From: Mycobacterium sp. D16Q14
GTDB lineage: Bacteria > Actinomycetota > Actinomycetes > Mycobacteriales > Mycobacteriaceae
Length of the DNA: 64,000 bases
Direction of reading: 5' to 3'
NCBI GenBank assembly: GCA_002013415.1
Contig: MAEX01000019.1
Location: forward strand, 41,687-105,686
Numbering within the stretch: position 1 is the first letter of the stretch; each line of letters opens with the position of its first letter. The notes beneath the pieces are model-generated. The model was not told the DNA's origin. It worked only from the letters and a program-made list of their open reading frames with translations, and searched no databases. This document shows positions 54,201 to 58,822 of the stretch, one piece after another. The position numbers and the translations under genes were made by a program.

Positions 54201-54287
54201 GGGCCGCAGTTGCTGCGCGACCCAAATCGACCGCTGCGCGGCCGTCAGAGGTCCAAGAAGGTCGGACTGCGTTCCGTAGTTGAGCAT
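42216..54287 (-). CDS. Three-module NRPS with terminal reductase (C-A-T-E-C-A-T-C-A-T-Re)
   Basis: A 4023-residue nonribosomal peptide synthetase. Order with rough residues: C1 1-445 (HHVLLDG), A1 460-960 (TSGSTGTPKG), T1 near 979 (GGDSI), E 1020-1450 (HHLAVDG, NYLGR), C2 1510-1940 (LTPLQQG, HHSVLDG), A2 1960-2440 (TSGTTGIPKG), T2 near 2478 (GGDSL), C3 2540-2960 (FSQRRLWFL, HHIAADG), A3 3000-3490, T3 near 3531, Re 3620-4023 (LTGATGFLGRYL; catalytic YGSSK). The E domain makes residue 1 D-configured. The terminal Re domain releases the tripeptide as an aldehyde or alcohol rather than an acid. The first C domain implies an incoming acyl or formylated donor. A2 and A3 are near copies. Third gene of an operon with formyltransferase and MbtH. 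Confidence 0.95.
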   Translation of the reverse strand: MLNYGTQSDLLGPLTAAQRSIWVAQQLRPEVPYNFAGFVTIDHDVDAEKLMVACESMAARFGTPCARLSIEDGEPVFVVDRSFPEAMPCIDMRSERDAVAAARRWMDEEYRRPIDLLSERLTYFALLRIADDLSYFYMRTHHVLLDGYATNNLLRHIAAVYSGSVAAETDVDFSEFAVIRAADQKYQQSSRSDADFEYWKNVLSAPVETADLAGMERVVTPRHPLVRDLVCDELLSENGLGQFEVARVVATLATFFAKTTGRQDVSLSLPVSGRTTAALKRCGGMVSNLLPLFVTVDDGDTIGALDDQVAKAVVGALRHQQFRRWPELVVDAGRRDTNIEFGQVINVFDFADVFFFGPSEAVVNVLTTFPVQDIAINIYPRPGGGTSHIQFAWNADRYTTAEINRHIARLESLLARLLGAAPSVVVGEVPLLDQRELDLVLSQWSGAGVQAPVGVAPQLLAAAVAATPGAVAVVDGVRELTYRELDEWSTRWARVLIETGVGPERAVGVAMDRCAELVVAWWAVAKAGGVYVPVDSAHPVERVATVLDSVAAVCVLTCGSDEVSGAGARPVLRIDGRDVSGQSAEPITDADRSAALRAEDTAYVIFTSGSTGTPKGVAVGHAGLLGVVAAQRDLLALSADARVLMVASPTFDASVFEMLWAVGAGAALVVASRDVYAAEALTEFLESQRVSAAVLTPTVLSSLDRSVLDTVGTLVTAGEDCPRELVEDWAPGRRLVNAYGPSESTIWATSAPMVAEQPVGIGAPIPGMRTLVLDAGLNPSPIGVVGELYLAGPALASGYVGRSALTAERFVANPYGRSGARMYRTGDLVRWNAHGALQYMGRADEQVKIRGNRIELGEVQAALAGADGVEQAVVMVREDRPGDRRLVGYVTGAVDAAGTRAALGDRLPAYMIPSAIIVLDALPLTANGKLDLRALPVPEIAAGAYRAPSDEVEQKLAAVYAQVLGLPRVGVDDSFFDLGGDSIMSMQVVSRARAAGVLCRPRDVFVEQTVARLARVATTVIGDADVDDAGLGEVLATPVMRWLQGVPGEADQFNQTMVLTIPVAVTEADVVVVLQALLDRHPMLRLRAEDNGARGWSLTVPDAGAVDARNCLRSVDVLSEEALVQARALLSPADGTMLSALWVSSTAQLALVIHHLAVDGVSWRILLEDINIGWAQHRAGQPVVLPPGGTSFARWAALLDEHARTAEVAEHVEAWKRVQATPALLPAVRPALDTYATAHTMSASLDAETTRILLGEAPAAFHAGVGDILLIALGMAVAQLSGNTGAPVGIDVEGHGRQEELVASGNSPVDLSRTVGWFTSKYPVALSLGRLDWAQVSAGDPALGAMIKEAKEQLRALPDGITYGLLRYANPEADLAGAQPVIGFNYLGRLGGVGEHGGDLWLPSPDAVSAAAVAAAVPLALAHAVTLNAGVLESSTGTGPYLEANWTWASSMDDGQITRLSQLWIEALTGICAHVRGGGGGLTPSDIVPAHLTQQQIDELEQLYRVADVLPLTPLQQGLLFHATAHASSDDVYAVQLDLTLAGPLDAPRLRDAVHTVVARHPNLAARFHAQFDPPVQSIPADPVTPWQYLELAGTDIEGQIAQRCAAERAAVCDLTNPPLFRVALIGVGHDQHRLVLTSHHSVLDGWSLPILLQEIFAGYGGHSLPPAVPYRRFVTWLADQDRDAALAAWQDVLAGFETPALVGPSHKLGSGRRETQSLRLSGQATRALTELARTHHTTVNTVLQAGWAQLLVWLTGQHDVAFGAAVSGRPAEVAGAESMVGLLINTVPVRARIAATTTTAELLEQLQSASNRTLEHQHVALPEIHRVTGQDQLFDTLFVYENYPIDPAAFGTAMGAGELAIAGFSSREATHYPLALQVTPGHELVLSIEHDTDVFDVESVVVLAGRLELVLAAMVADPLRRLSSVDVLGADERVLLDVMGNRAVLDQRATGVSIPELFGAQVARTADAVALSCRDRSWTYAAVERDSNRLAHFLIGLGAGPGRCVAVMFGRSAEGIIAILAVLKTGAAYVPIDPAVPDARIDFVVGDAKPVAVVTTATLAGRFGAHDVVVVDIDDPAIDAQTDASLPLPAADDVAHIIYTSGTTGIPKGVATTHHNVTQLLESLHVGLPSGPGQVWSQWYSFAFDASVEEIWGALFHGSRLLVIPESIGPDEFQALLIDEHVTVLHQTPSAVSALSVEALESVALVVAAEACSAELVDRWAPGRVMTNAYGPTETTMCVTVSKPLAAGSGTPTIGGPVPGAALFVLDAWLRPVPVGVVGELYVAGLGLGLGYVSRSSLTASRFVACPFGAPGERMYRTGDLVRWRADGNLQYLGRADEQVKIRGYRIELGEIQAALADVVGVEQAVVIVREDRPGDKRLVGYVTESVAGLVDTAGARAALGERLPPYMVPAAVVVVGALPLTVNGKLDTRALPVPQYQETLYRAPSNAVEEILADIYAHVLGLERVGVDDSFFDLGGDSLSAMRLIVAVNKSMNTHLTVRALFDTPTIAQLAPGLRTDSGGRAPLLPAARPDVIPLSFSQRRLWFLDQLHGASPVYNMAVALRLSGQLDLDALGAALSDVVSRHESLRTVFRDEEGVPYQLVLAAESAEFGWEVVDATAWSPAQLDEAIGVAARHTFDLAAEIPMHAKLFTVSGDEHVLVATVHHIAADGWSVAPLMRDLTVAYAGRCGGHAPDWAPLPVQYADYTLWQRDQLGDLEDSESAIATQVAYWHGALAGMPEHLALPTDRPYPAVADYRGASVDLEWPEQLQHAVRALAREHGATSFMVIQAALAVLLSKISATSDVAVGFAVAGRDEPALDELVGFFVNTLVLRVDAGGDPTFADLLAQVRGRSLEALEHQDVPFEVLVERLNPIRSRSGHPLVQVGLTWQNLPGQDADGLGLGDLLITQMPVHTNTARMDLTFSLGERFTQAGEPAGLGGAVEFRTDVFDLASVESLIARLQRVLEAVAANPSQRLSAVDVLDAAESARLDQLGNRAMLSAPVTPTSIPELFAAQVVSHPDAIAIRCGQRSWTYRDLDEESNRLAHLLIEYGAGPGQCVALLSERRGEAIIGILAVLKSGAAYLPIAPAVPDSRIEFMITDAGPIAAIASAALRSRLDGYTLPIIDISDPGVGAQPSTALAGPAADDIAHIVYTSGTTGIPKGVATTHHNVTQVLGYEHLGVPSGPGQVWSQWYSYAFDASVEEIWSPLLHGGSLVVVPESLVPEDFQEFLVSEGVTVLHQTPSAAAALSPEALEGMALVVAAEACSAEMVDRWAPGRLMVNAYGPTESTLCVTVSPPLAAGSGTPAIGVPVAGAALFVLDPWMRRVPVGVVGELYIAGHGLGAGYLHRSGLTASRFVACPFGAPGERMYRTGDLVRWGGPGSSAGQLHYMGRADDQVKIRGYRIELGEIQTALADLDGVEQAVVIVREDRPGDKRLVGYVTGAVEPAQARAALAERIPAYMVPAAVVAIGALPLTVNGKLDTRALPEPQYQETQYRAPSNAVEEILAGLYADVLGLERVGVDDSFFDLGGDSLSAMRLIAAINKSMNTHLTVRALFDTPTVSSLSGQLDKHASDPRYVAVHGSDGAEVRAADLTLDKFIDAETLSTATILPKPSGEARTVLLTGATGFLGRYLVLQWLEKLELLDGKLICLVRASSDEEARRRLEQIFDSGDPELLRHFQELAEDHLEVIAGDKGEADLGLTEQTWQRLADTVDVIVDSAAVVSGALSYGELFGPNVAGTAELIRLALTTKLKMFTFVSTANVGDPVKKVAFTEDADIRDICATRVIKDTYANGYGSSKWAGEVLLREAHDLCELPIGVFRCDMILADTTYAGQLNASDVFSKMILSIVTTGLAPKSFYRLDADGNRRRAHFDGLPVEFVAEAITTLGVQVVDGFQTYHVMNPHDDGIGLDEYVDWLIEAGYPIERIDDFQDWLQRFGTSLQALPDKHRRNSVLQMYLTLVQDPERVSPIVPTTGAFAPADRFRAAVQEAKIGPDSDNPDIPQVSAANIVKYVTDMELLEML

Positions 54288-54376
54288 GAGGACGACGAAC
54301 TCCCTACTTGGGCCTGCGTACTGGCGTCTGAAAAATCAGCGGTGAGATACCTTGTTGCGCAAGGCGAATAGGCCCT

Positions 54377-54586
54377 CTACGCGAGTCTTTGGCGTAGGTC
54401 CTTGGGCCGTATGTCGGGCCATTGCTCATCGATGTACTCAAGACACGCCGCGCGGCCCGCGTGACCGTAGACCACGCGCCAGCCGGACGGGGCATCGGCG
54501 AAGGACGGCCACAAGCTGTGTTGTTCCTGATCGTTGACCAGAACGAGAAAGCTGCCACTGTCATCGTCAAAGGGATTGGTTTGCAT
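54377..54586 (-). CDS. MbtH-like NRPS accessory protein
   Basis: A 69-residue MbtH-family protein. It has the N-terminal NPFDDDSGSFLVLVNDQEQ, the central SLWPSFADAPSGWRVVYG with two conserved Trp, and EQWPDIRP with the third Trp, all signature positions. MbtH proteins bind adenylation domains and are required for their folding or activity. It lies between the formyltransferase and the NRPS, 69 and 89 bases from its neighbours, so one transcript is expected. Confidence 0.93.
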   Translation of the reverse strand: MQTNPFDDDSGSFLVLVNDQEQHSLWPSFADAPSGWRVVYGHAGRAACLEYIDEQWPDIRPKDLRQRLA

Positions 54587-54655
54587 CGATTTTCCTCATC
54601 ATCACGATCCGAGCGCGACGGCGCTGCACTCAGCACCGGTTCTGCCGCCGCGAGA

Positions 54656-55594
54656 TCACGTGTGGCTGTTGAGATATCCCCCGCGCCGGAAGTACTCTTG
54701 TCCGCTGCGCTCAACGCCGTCGGCGCAACGAATGCGGGTGATCACCAGGCCGCGGTTGCCGACGCGATAGGCATCGGACCCGCACACCACGACCCCGCCT
54801 TCCTCCTGAACGATCACCCGGCCGGGTGTGCCGCCGTAGCGGGCCTCGGAAATACGCGCCTCCAAAACCTCGATCCGTTCGCCCTCATAGAAGGTGAAGG
54901 CGCGCGGGTACGGATCCGATAGCGCACGCACGAATCGTTCGAGATCCTCAGCGGGCCAGCTCCAGTCGATCGCGCTGTCGCGCTCTGAACGCTTGTGGCA
55001 GTAGGTCCGTTCGGCCTTGTTCTGCGGCCGCCACACCGCGTTGCCGGACTCCAGGGCGCCCAGCGCTTCGGCCAGCACCCCCGGAATCAGATCCATCCCC
55101 CGCAACACCAGCTCGGTGCCGGTATCGGCCGGGCCGATCGGCAGCGAATGCTGCACCAGAATGTCACCGGTATCCAGCCCACTATCCATGCGGTGCACGG
55201 TCAACCCGAATTCGGACTCACCGCTGATCAACGACCACAGAACAGGGGAAAATCCGGTGAATTTCGGCAGCAGCGAATCATGAAAATTCAGGGTGCCGTG
55301 CGGGGGGAAATCATAGAGTTCGACGGGCATCCGGTTGTACCAGCTATTGACGACAATGACGTCGGGCTCGGCACCCTTGACCACATTGATCGTTTCGGCA
55401 TCGACCCGCTTGGTGAAATGCACAGGAATGCCATGCTCGCGCGCGAGTTCATCGACCGGCGCCGACCAAATCGCCTTGTAGGCCTCCTCGCTGGCCGGAT
55501 GGGTGACCGCGAGCACGACCTCATGCCCCAGATCGATCAAGGCCTGCAGGGTGCGGTAACCCCAGACCTGATATCCGAACGACACAATGCGCAT
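54656..55594 (-). CDS. Formyltransferase, FxbA-like
   Basis: A 312-residue member of the Fmt/GART formyltransferase family. The catalytic Asn-His-Asp set is visible: LNFHDSLLPKFTGFSPVLW supplies Asn and His, and HRMDSGLDTGDILVQ supplies Asp. The N-terminal RIVSFGYQVWGYRTLQALI replaces the Met-tRNA formyltransferase start, so this is not the housekeeping Fmt. Close family relatives (FxbA of exochelin biosynthesis in M. smegmatis, CchA of coelichelin) formylate delta-N-hydroxyornithine. The ATG at 55594 has GGGG eight bases upstream. It heads the operon formyltransferase-mbtH-NRPS behind an iron-box-like sequence. Confidence 0.85.
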   Translation of the reverse strand: MRIVSFGYQVWGYRTLQALIDLGHEVVLAVTHPASEEAYKAIWSAPVDELAREHGIPVHFTKRVDAETINVVKGAEPDVIVVNSWYNRMPVELYDFPPHGTLNFHDSLLPKFTGFSPVLWSLISGESEFGLTVHRMDSGLDTGDILVQHSLPIGPADTGTELVLRGMDLIPGVLAEALGALESGNAVWRPQNKAERTYCHKRSERDSAIDWSWPAEDLERFVRALSDPYPRAFTFYEGERIEVLEARISEARYGGTPGRVIVQEEGGVVVCGSDAYRVGNRGLVITRIRCADGVERSGQEYFRRGGYLNSHT

Positions 55595-55678
55595 ACACAA
55601 CCCCTTAGCTCTTAAGCGCTGGTCAGGGGCCTATGCCCACAAGTTGAACACCACTGGCAGATCAGCTTAAGGGTTATC

Positions 55679-55702
55679 TTAGGTTACGCAAGCCTTCCCT
55701 AA
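55679..55702 (-). promoter_or_regulatory. Two overlapping IdeR/DtxR-type iron boxes
   Basis: TTAGGTTACGCAAGCCTTC (55679-55697) matches the mycobacterial IdeR consensus TTAGGTTAGGCTAACCTAA at 14 of 19 positions. The complement of 55684-55702, TTAGGGAAGGCTTGCGTAA, also matches at 14 of 19. The pair lies 85-108 bases upstream of the formyltransferase start, and overlapping boxes are usual for this repressor. It predicts derepression in low iron. Confidence 0.72.
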
Positions 55703-55781
55703 CCCACATGGACAGACCTCGGGGTCAGGCATCAGGCCGTCAACCTGCACGGGCGCACCGAACGAAACGTGCCGAAAATCT

Positions 55782-57362
55782 TCAGGTGTCGGCGCCCACC
55801 ACCGACTTCCTCGGCAAGAAGACTGCCGGAACAATGGTGACCACCGCTAATACAACAGCAACTAAGAATACCGTCGTGTACGTGTGCGAAAGCCACTGCG
55901 GAGTATTTATCGCAAAATCTGAAATCGGATTCACCACCGGGCCATTCGATATTGCACGACTCCCGGTTTCTCCATCCGCTCCTGCCAACGGATCGGCCTG
56001 AATTCCGCGCCCGGCGCGATTGAATTGATTGGTCAACAGCGTTGCCATCAATGCGGCTCCCACCGATCCGCCCACTTGGTCGTTGACGCTCAGCAGCGTG
56101 GTGCCACGCGCGATCTGCGACGGCGCCAGCGACTGCACGCACGCCGCCGAAAGTGGCGTCGACGTGCAGCCAACCCCCATGCCCATGACCATCAACCCGG
56201 CCAGCAGTATCGGCGAGAAATCCGCCTGTCGCGCCACACCGAATGTGAAGACGCCCAAGCCCACCGCAATCAACGGGAGACCAATCAACACAATCGTGCC
56301 GGGCCCACGCCTGTCCATGAACATCCCCGCAAGGGGCATGGTCAGCACAAGACCGACTCCCATCGCCACCATGGACATCCCGGACTGCATGGGCGTTTGG
56401 TGCAGCACCACCTGGAAATAACTCGGGACAAGCAAGCTGACGCCGACAAAGGTGGCAGCGAAGGCGAACTGCGTGATGTTGGCCCACTTGACCACACGGT
56501 TTTCGAACAGCCGTAGGTCGACAAGAGGATGTGACGCGCGGTTCCTAGTGCGCACGATGAACGCGCCAATCAGTGCGGCGCCGATGAGGGCGGGCAGCAG
56601 GACGTGTGGGTCGGCCATGCTGTTCCGCCCGGGGATGGCCGACATCCCCACGAGCAGTATCGCCACGCCGGGCGAGAGCAACAACGCGCCCACGACATCG
56701 AGTTTCTCCGAAGGCTCAGGGTTGTCCCCAGGAAACATGAGCGCCGCAAGCACGATAGCGCTCAACCCGATCGGCAGGTTGATCAGGAATATCCATTCCC
56801 AGCCATAGCTGCCGATCAGCCATCCACCCAGGATCGGCCCACCGATCGGGCCCAGCAGGAAGGGCACCGCCCCTATCGCGATCACTCGGCCAAGACGCTT
56901 TGGACCTGCCTCGCGGGTCAAGATCATGAAGCTCAGTGGCATCAACATGCCTCCGCCAATGCCCTGAATCACGCGGAAGATGATGAGCAGCAGAATATTT
57001 GGGGCCACCGCGCACAGCAACGAGCCAACCGTGAACACTAGGACGGCGCCCATGAACAGACGTTTCGTGCCGAAACGGTCGGCCGCCCATCCGGTCATCG
57101 GGATCACTGTTGCGAAGGCAAGCATGTAACCGGCGATGGTCCAGGACACCACGGCCTGACTGGAACCGAACTCGGCGACAAAGGTGCGCTGAGCCACCGC
57201 CACAGCCGTACTGTCCAAAAAGGCCATGACGCTGGCCAAACCACAGATACCGGCGATCCGCAGCAGTGCGGCGTCGAGCTTGTCAGGGTGCCCCGACTCG
57301 TTCACACCACGCCGCTCAGCCGACCCGCTCGGCGCCGAGAGGGCGGTAGGCACGCTGTCCAT
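55782..57362 (-). CDS. MFS drug/metabolite exporter, DHA2 (EmrB/QacA) type
   Basis: A 526-residue transporter with 14 predicted membrane segments. The motif A equivalent is GWAADRFGTKRLF after helix 2, and motif C is PFLLGPIGGPILGGWLIGSYGW in the helix 5 region, both typical of proton-driven DHA2 antiporters. A cytoplasmic N-terminus of about 30 residues precedes helix 1. It lies immediately upstream of the iron-regulated promoter of the NRPS operon on the same strand and could export the NRPS product, but it is not part of the same transcript unless the promoter is read through. Its own promoter lies upstream of 57362. Confidence 0.85.
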   Translation of the reverse strand: MDSVPTALSAPSGSAERRGVNESGHPDKLDAALLRIAGICGLASVMAFLDSTAVAVAQRTFVAEFGSSQAVVSWTIAGYMLAFATVIPMTGWAADRFGTKRLFMGAVLVFTVGSLLCAVAPNILLLIIFRVIQGIGGGMLMPLSFMILTREAGPKRLGRVIAIGAVPFLLGPIGGPILGGWLIGSYGWEWIFLINLPIGLSAIVLAALMFPGDNPEPSEKLDVVGALLLSPGVAILLVGMSAIPGRNSMADPHVLLPALIGAALIGAFIVRTRNRASHPLVDLRLFENRVVKWANITQFAFAATFVGVSLLVPSYFQVVLHQTPMQSGMSMVAMGVGLVLTMPLAGMFMDRRGPGTIVLIGLPLIAVGLGVFTFGVARQADFSPILLAGLMVMGMGVGCTSTPLSAACVQSLAPSQIARGTTLLSVNDQVGGSVGAALMATLLTNQFNRAGRGIQADPLAGADGETGSRAISNGPVVNPISDFAINTPQWLSHTYTTVFLVAVVLAVVTIVPAVFLPRKSVVGADT

Positions 57363-57402
57363 AGGTCGGCGAGTATATCCACGCAGAGGGGCCAGTTGGG
57401 GT

Positions 57403-57729
57403 CTACCTCAACGGGCCGGTCACCGCTTCTACCGGGGCTTCCGGACTCCGGCCGCGGCTCGAATACCAACGGTAGTAATCGTTCTGAACCCAGCTCACGA
57501 TTCCCGGTAGAACACGGTAGGAATCCCGATACAGGATGCCCCGTGGGTTGTTCACCTCGCGACTGCGCCGCCTGAGCGCGTCGACGACCATGTCGACGCC
57601 CTCCTCCAACGTCAGCGATGCGAATTGGCTCCAGTCCGACGGGGCGATCATGTCGGTCGTGACCAGTGGGAGGTGAACATTGCGCTCGTAATCGTGCAGC
57701 CGGTGTTCGGAGTCGGCGAGGGACCGCAT
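57403..57729 (-). pseudogene. C-terminal fragment of a short-chain dehydrogenase/reductase
   Basis: A frame of about 108 codons beginning MRSLADSEHRL reads VHLPLVTTDMIAPSDWSQF, LTLEEGVDMVVDALRRRSREV, and RVLPGIVSWVQNDYYRWYSSRG. This matches the end of the mycobacterial SDR group in which PLV(K)T(P/D)MIAPT is followed by EEAADMVV and a terminal APK(x)n YRxFPDSAAAKG. The Rossmann start and the YxxxK active site are absent from this frame and from the 300 bases upstream, so it is probably a remnant with a fresh start codon. Confidence 0.55.
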
Positions 57730-58036
57730 GATCGATCTGCCCGCGTTCAGCGCCGGCCCCCACGCGCTCGGACAGTGTCGGAGTCCATAGGTGGCTGACG
57801 CTGACCGGCTTCGTAAGAACGTTGATCATGTGTCTGACGGCCCGCATCGGGTCTCCCATAGCTCTTGTGCTGCTGACTGTTTCGCGTTTGCGCCGGCAGA
57901 GCCGAGGCGTGTCACAACGAGCAATGATTATGTTGACATCAGCTGTTGTCAAGATGGGCCACGGTCGTCGAATTTCGGCATCCCGCCTTCGTGCTGTTTG
58001 CTATCGTTGCTGATGGGTGCAAGTTTTGGGGGTCTT
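57730..58036. other. Intergenic stretch between SDR remnant and lipoprotein gene
   Basis: About 300 bases. A minus-strand frame reads MRAVRHMINVLTKPVSVSHLW in front of the SDR fragment, in another frame; it may be part of the same decayed gene. The rest holds the promoter of the lipoprotein gene, including GGGGG before its ATG. Nothing else is recognised. Confidence 0.35.
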
Positions 58037-58642
58037 ATGCGGTTCAGCGCGACACTCTTCCTCATCGCCACACTCCTCTGTGCGTGTGTGCCCCCCAATA
58101 GCTCTGCCCGGCACGACGAATGGTCTTCGCTCGTGTCGATGCTCGCCGACCAGCAGAAGGCTCTGCACGAGAAGGACCCTCTGTACGACCTTCCCGGCAC
58201 ACCCCGGCCGACGACGCGCAAGGACATCCGCGCAAAGGAACGGCAATGGGGCCTGTACCTCGACGCCGACCACCGGGAACTGCTCCAGATCTCCGACGGC
58301 CTGCGCGCATTCTGTGGCTTCGATGACTTGTTCTCCCTCGCCGCTTCGGCGCCGGGTTCGACGAACTGGGAGGGCATGAAGGCCTACATCGAAGGCGCCT
58401 CGCTGACTCCCGAATACTTCGGTGCCCACTCCTTCAACCAACTGATTCCGGTTCTCGGCACCGAGGACGACTACGTGATGATCGTCGCAGTGGCCCACTC
58501 GTACTTCAGCGACGAGCCGGGCACCGTGTTCGAGCTCGGCGGTAGTGGCCCTAACGGGATCGGGCAGTACCCGACACTGACGGACGCGGTGAGAACCAAG
58601 TCGGAGTGGTATCAGCGGGAACTCCGGAGCACGAATACGTAG
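58037..58642 (+). CDS. SMI1/KNR4-like lipoprotein
   Basis: A 201-residue protein with a lipoprotein signal: MRFSATLFLIATLLCACVPP, in which Cys at position 17 of LLCAC is a plausible lipid-attachment site. The mature part has IRAKERQWGLYLDADHREL, FCGFDDLFSL and SYFSDEPGTVFELGG, the pattern of the SMI1/KNR4 domain found in immunity and regulatory proteins. As an exported lipoprotein it would act outside the cytoplasmic membrane, possibly as an immunity protein against a secreted toxin; no toxin gene is adjacent. The ATG at 58037 follows GGGGG; an in-frame ATG at 58013 is an alternative. Confidence 0.65.
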   Translation: MRFSATLFLIATLLCACVPPNSSARHDEWSSLVSMLADQQKALHEKDPLYDLPGTPRPTTRKDIRAKERQWGLYLDADHRELLQISDGLRAFCGFDDLFSLAASAPGSTNWEGMKAYIEGASLTPEYFGAHSFNQLIPVLGTEDDYVMIVAVAHSYFSDEPGTVFELGGSGPNGIGQYPTLTDAVRTKSEWYQRELRSTNT

Positions 58643-58699
58643 GCGTGCCGGGGAACCACAACGCATGCACGATCGTCTGGCCTAACAAGAAGCGCTTCC

Positions 58700-58709
58700 G
58701 GGGGGGGGG
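58700..58709 (+). repeat. Ten-G homopolymer in an intergenic region
   Basis: A run of ten G lies between the SMI1-like lipoprotein and the M48 peptidase gene, about 110 bases before the latter's start. Such runs slip during replication, so length may vary among isolates. No gene reads through it. Confidence 0.7.
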
Positions 58710-58822
58710 ACACATGACATCGAGACCAGGCGTTGCCGCCACGGCATCCGCTAATAGCTGTCGCGTTCCCCGATTTCACCGGACGCACGCGGCCCACACG
58801 GTAACCAGATAGGTTGAATGTC

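Noticed and set aside
42216..54287. Glycopeptidolipid synthetase (Mps1/Mps2-like)
   Set aside because: Glycopeptidolipid assembly needs four amino acids, several E domains and adjacent glycosyltransferase, methyltransferase and acyl genes. Here there are three modules, a formyltransferase and an iron box.
54304..54714. Alternative minus-strand frame over the MbtH gene
   Set aside because: MbtH signature residues occur in the 54377-54586 frame; the longer frame has none and would overlap the formyltransferase.
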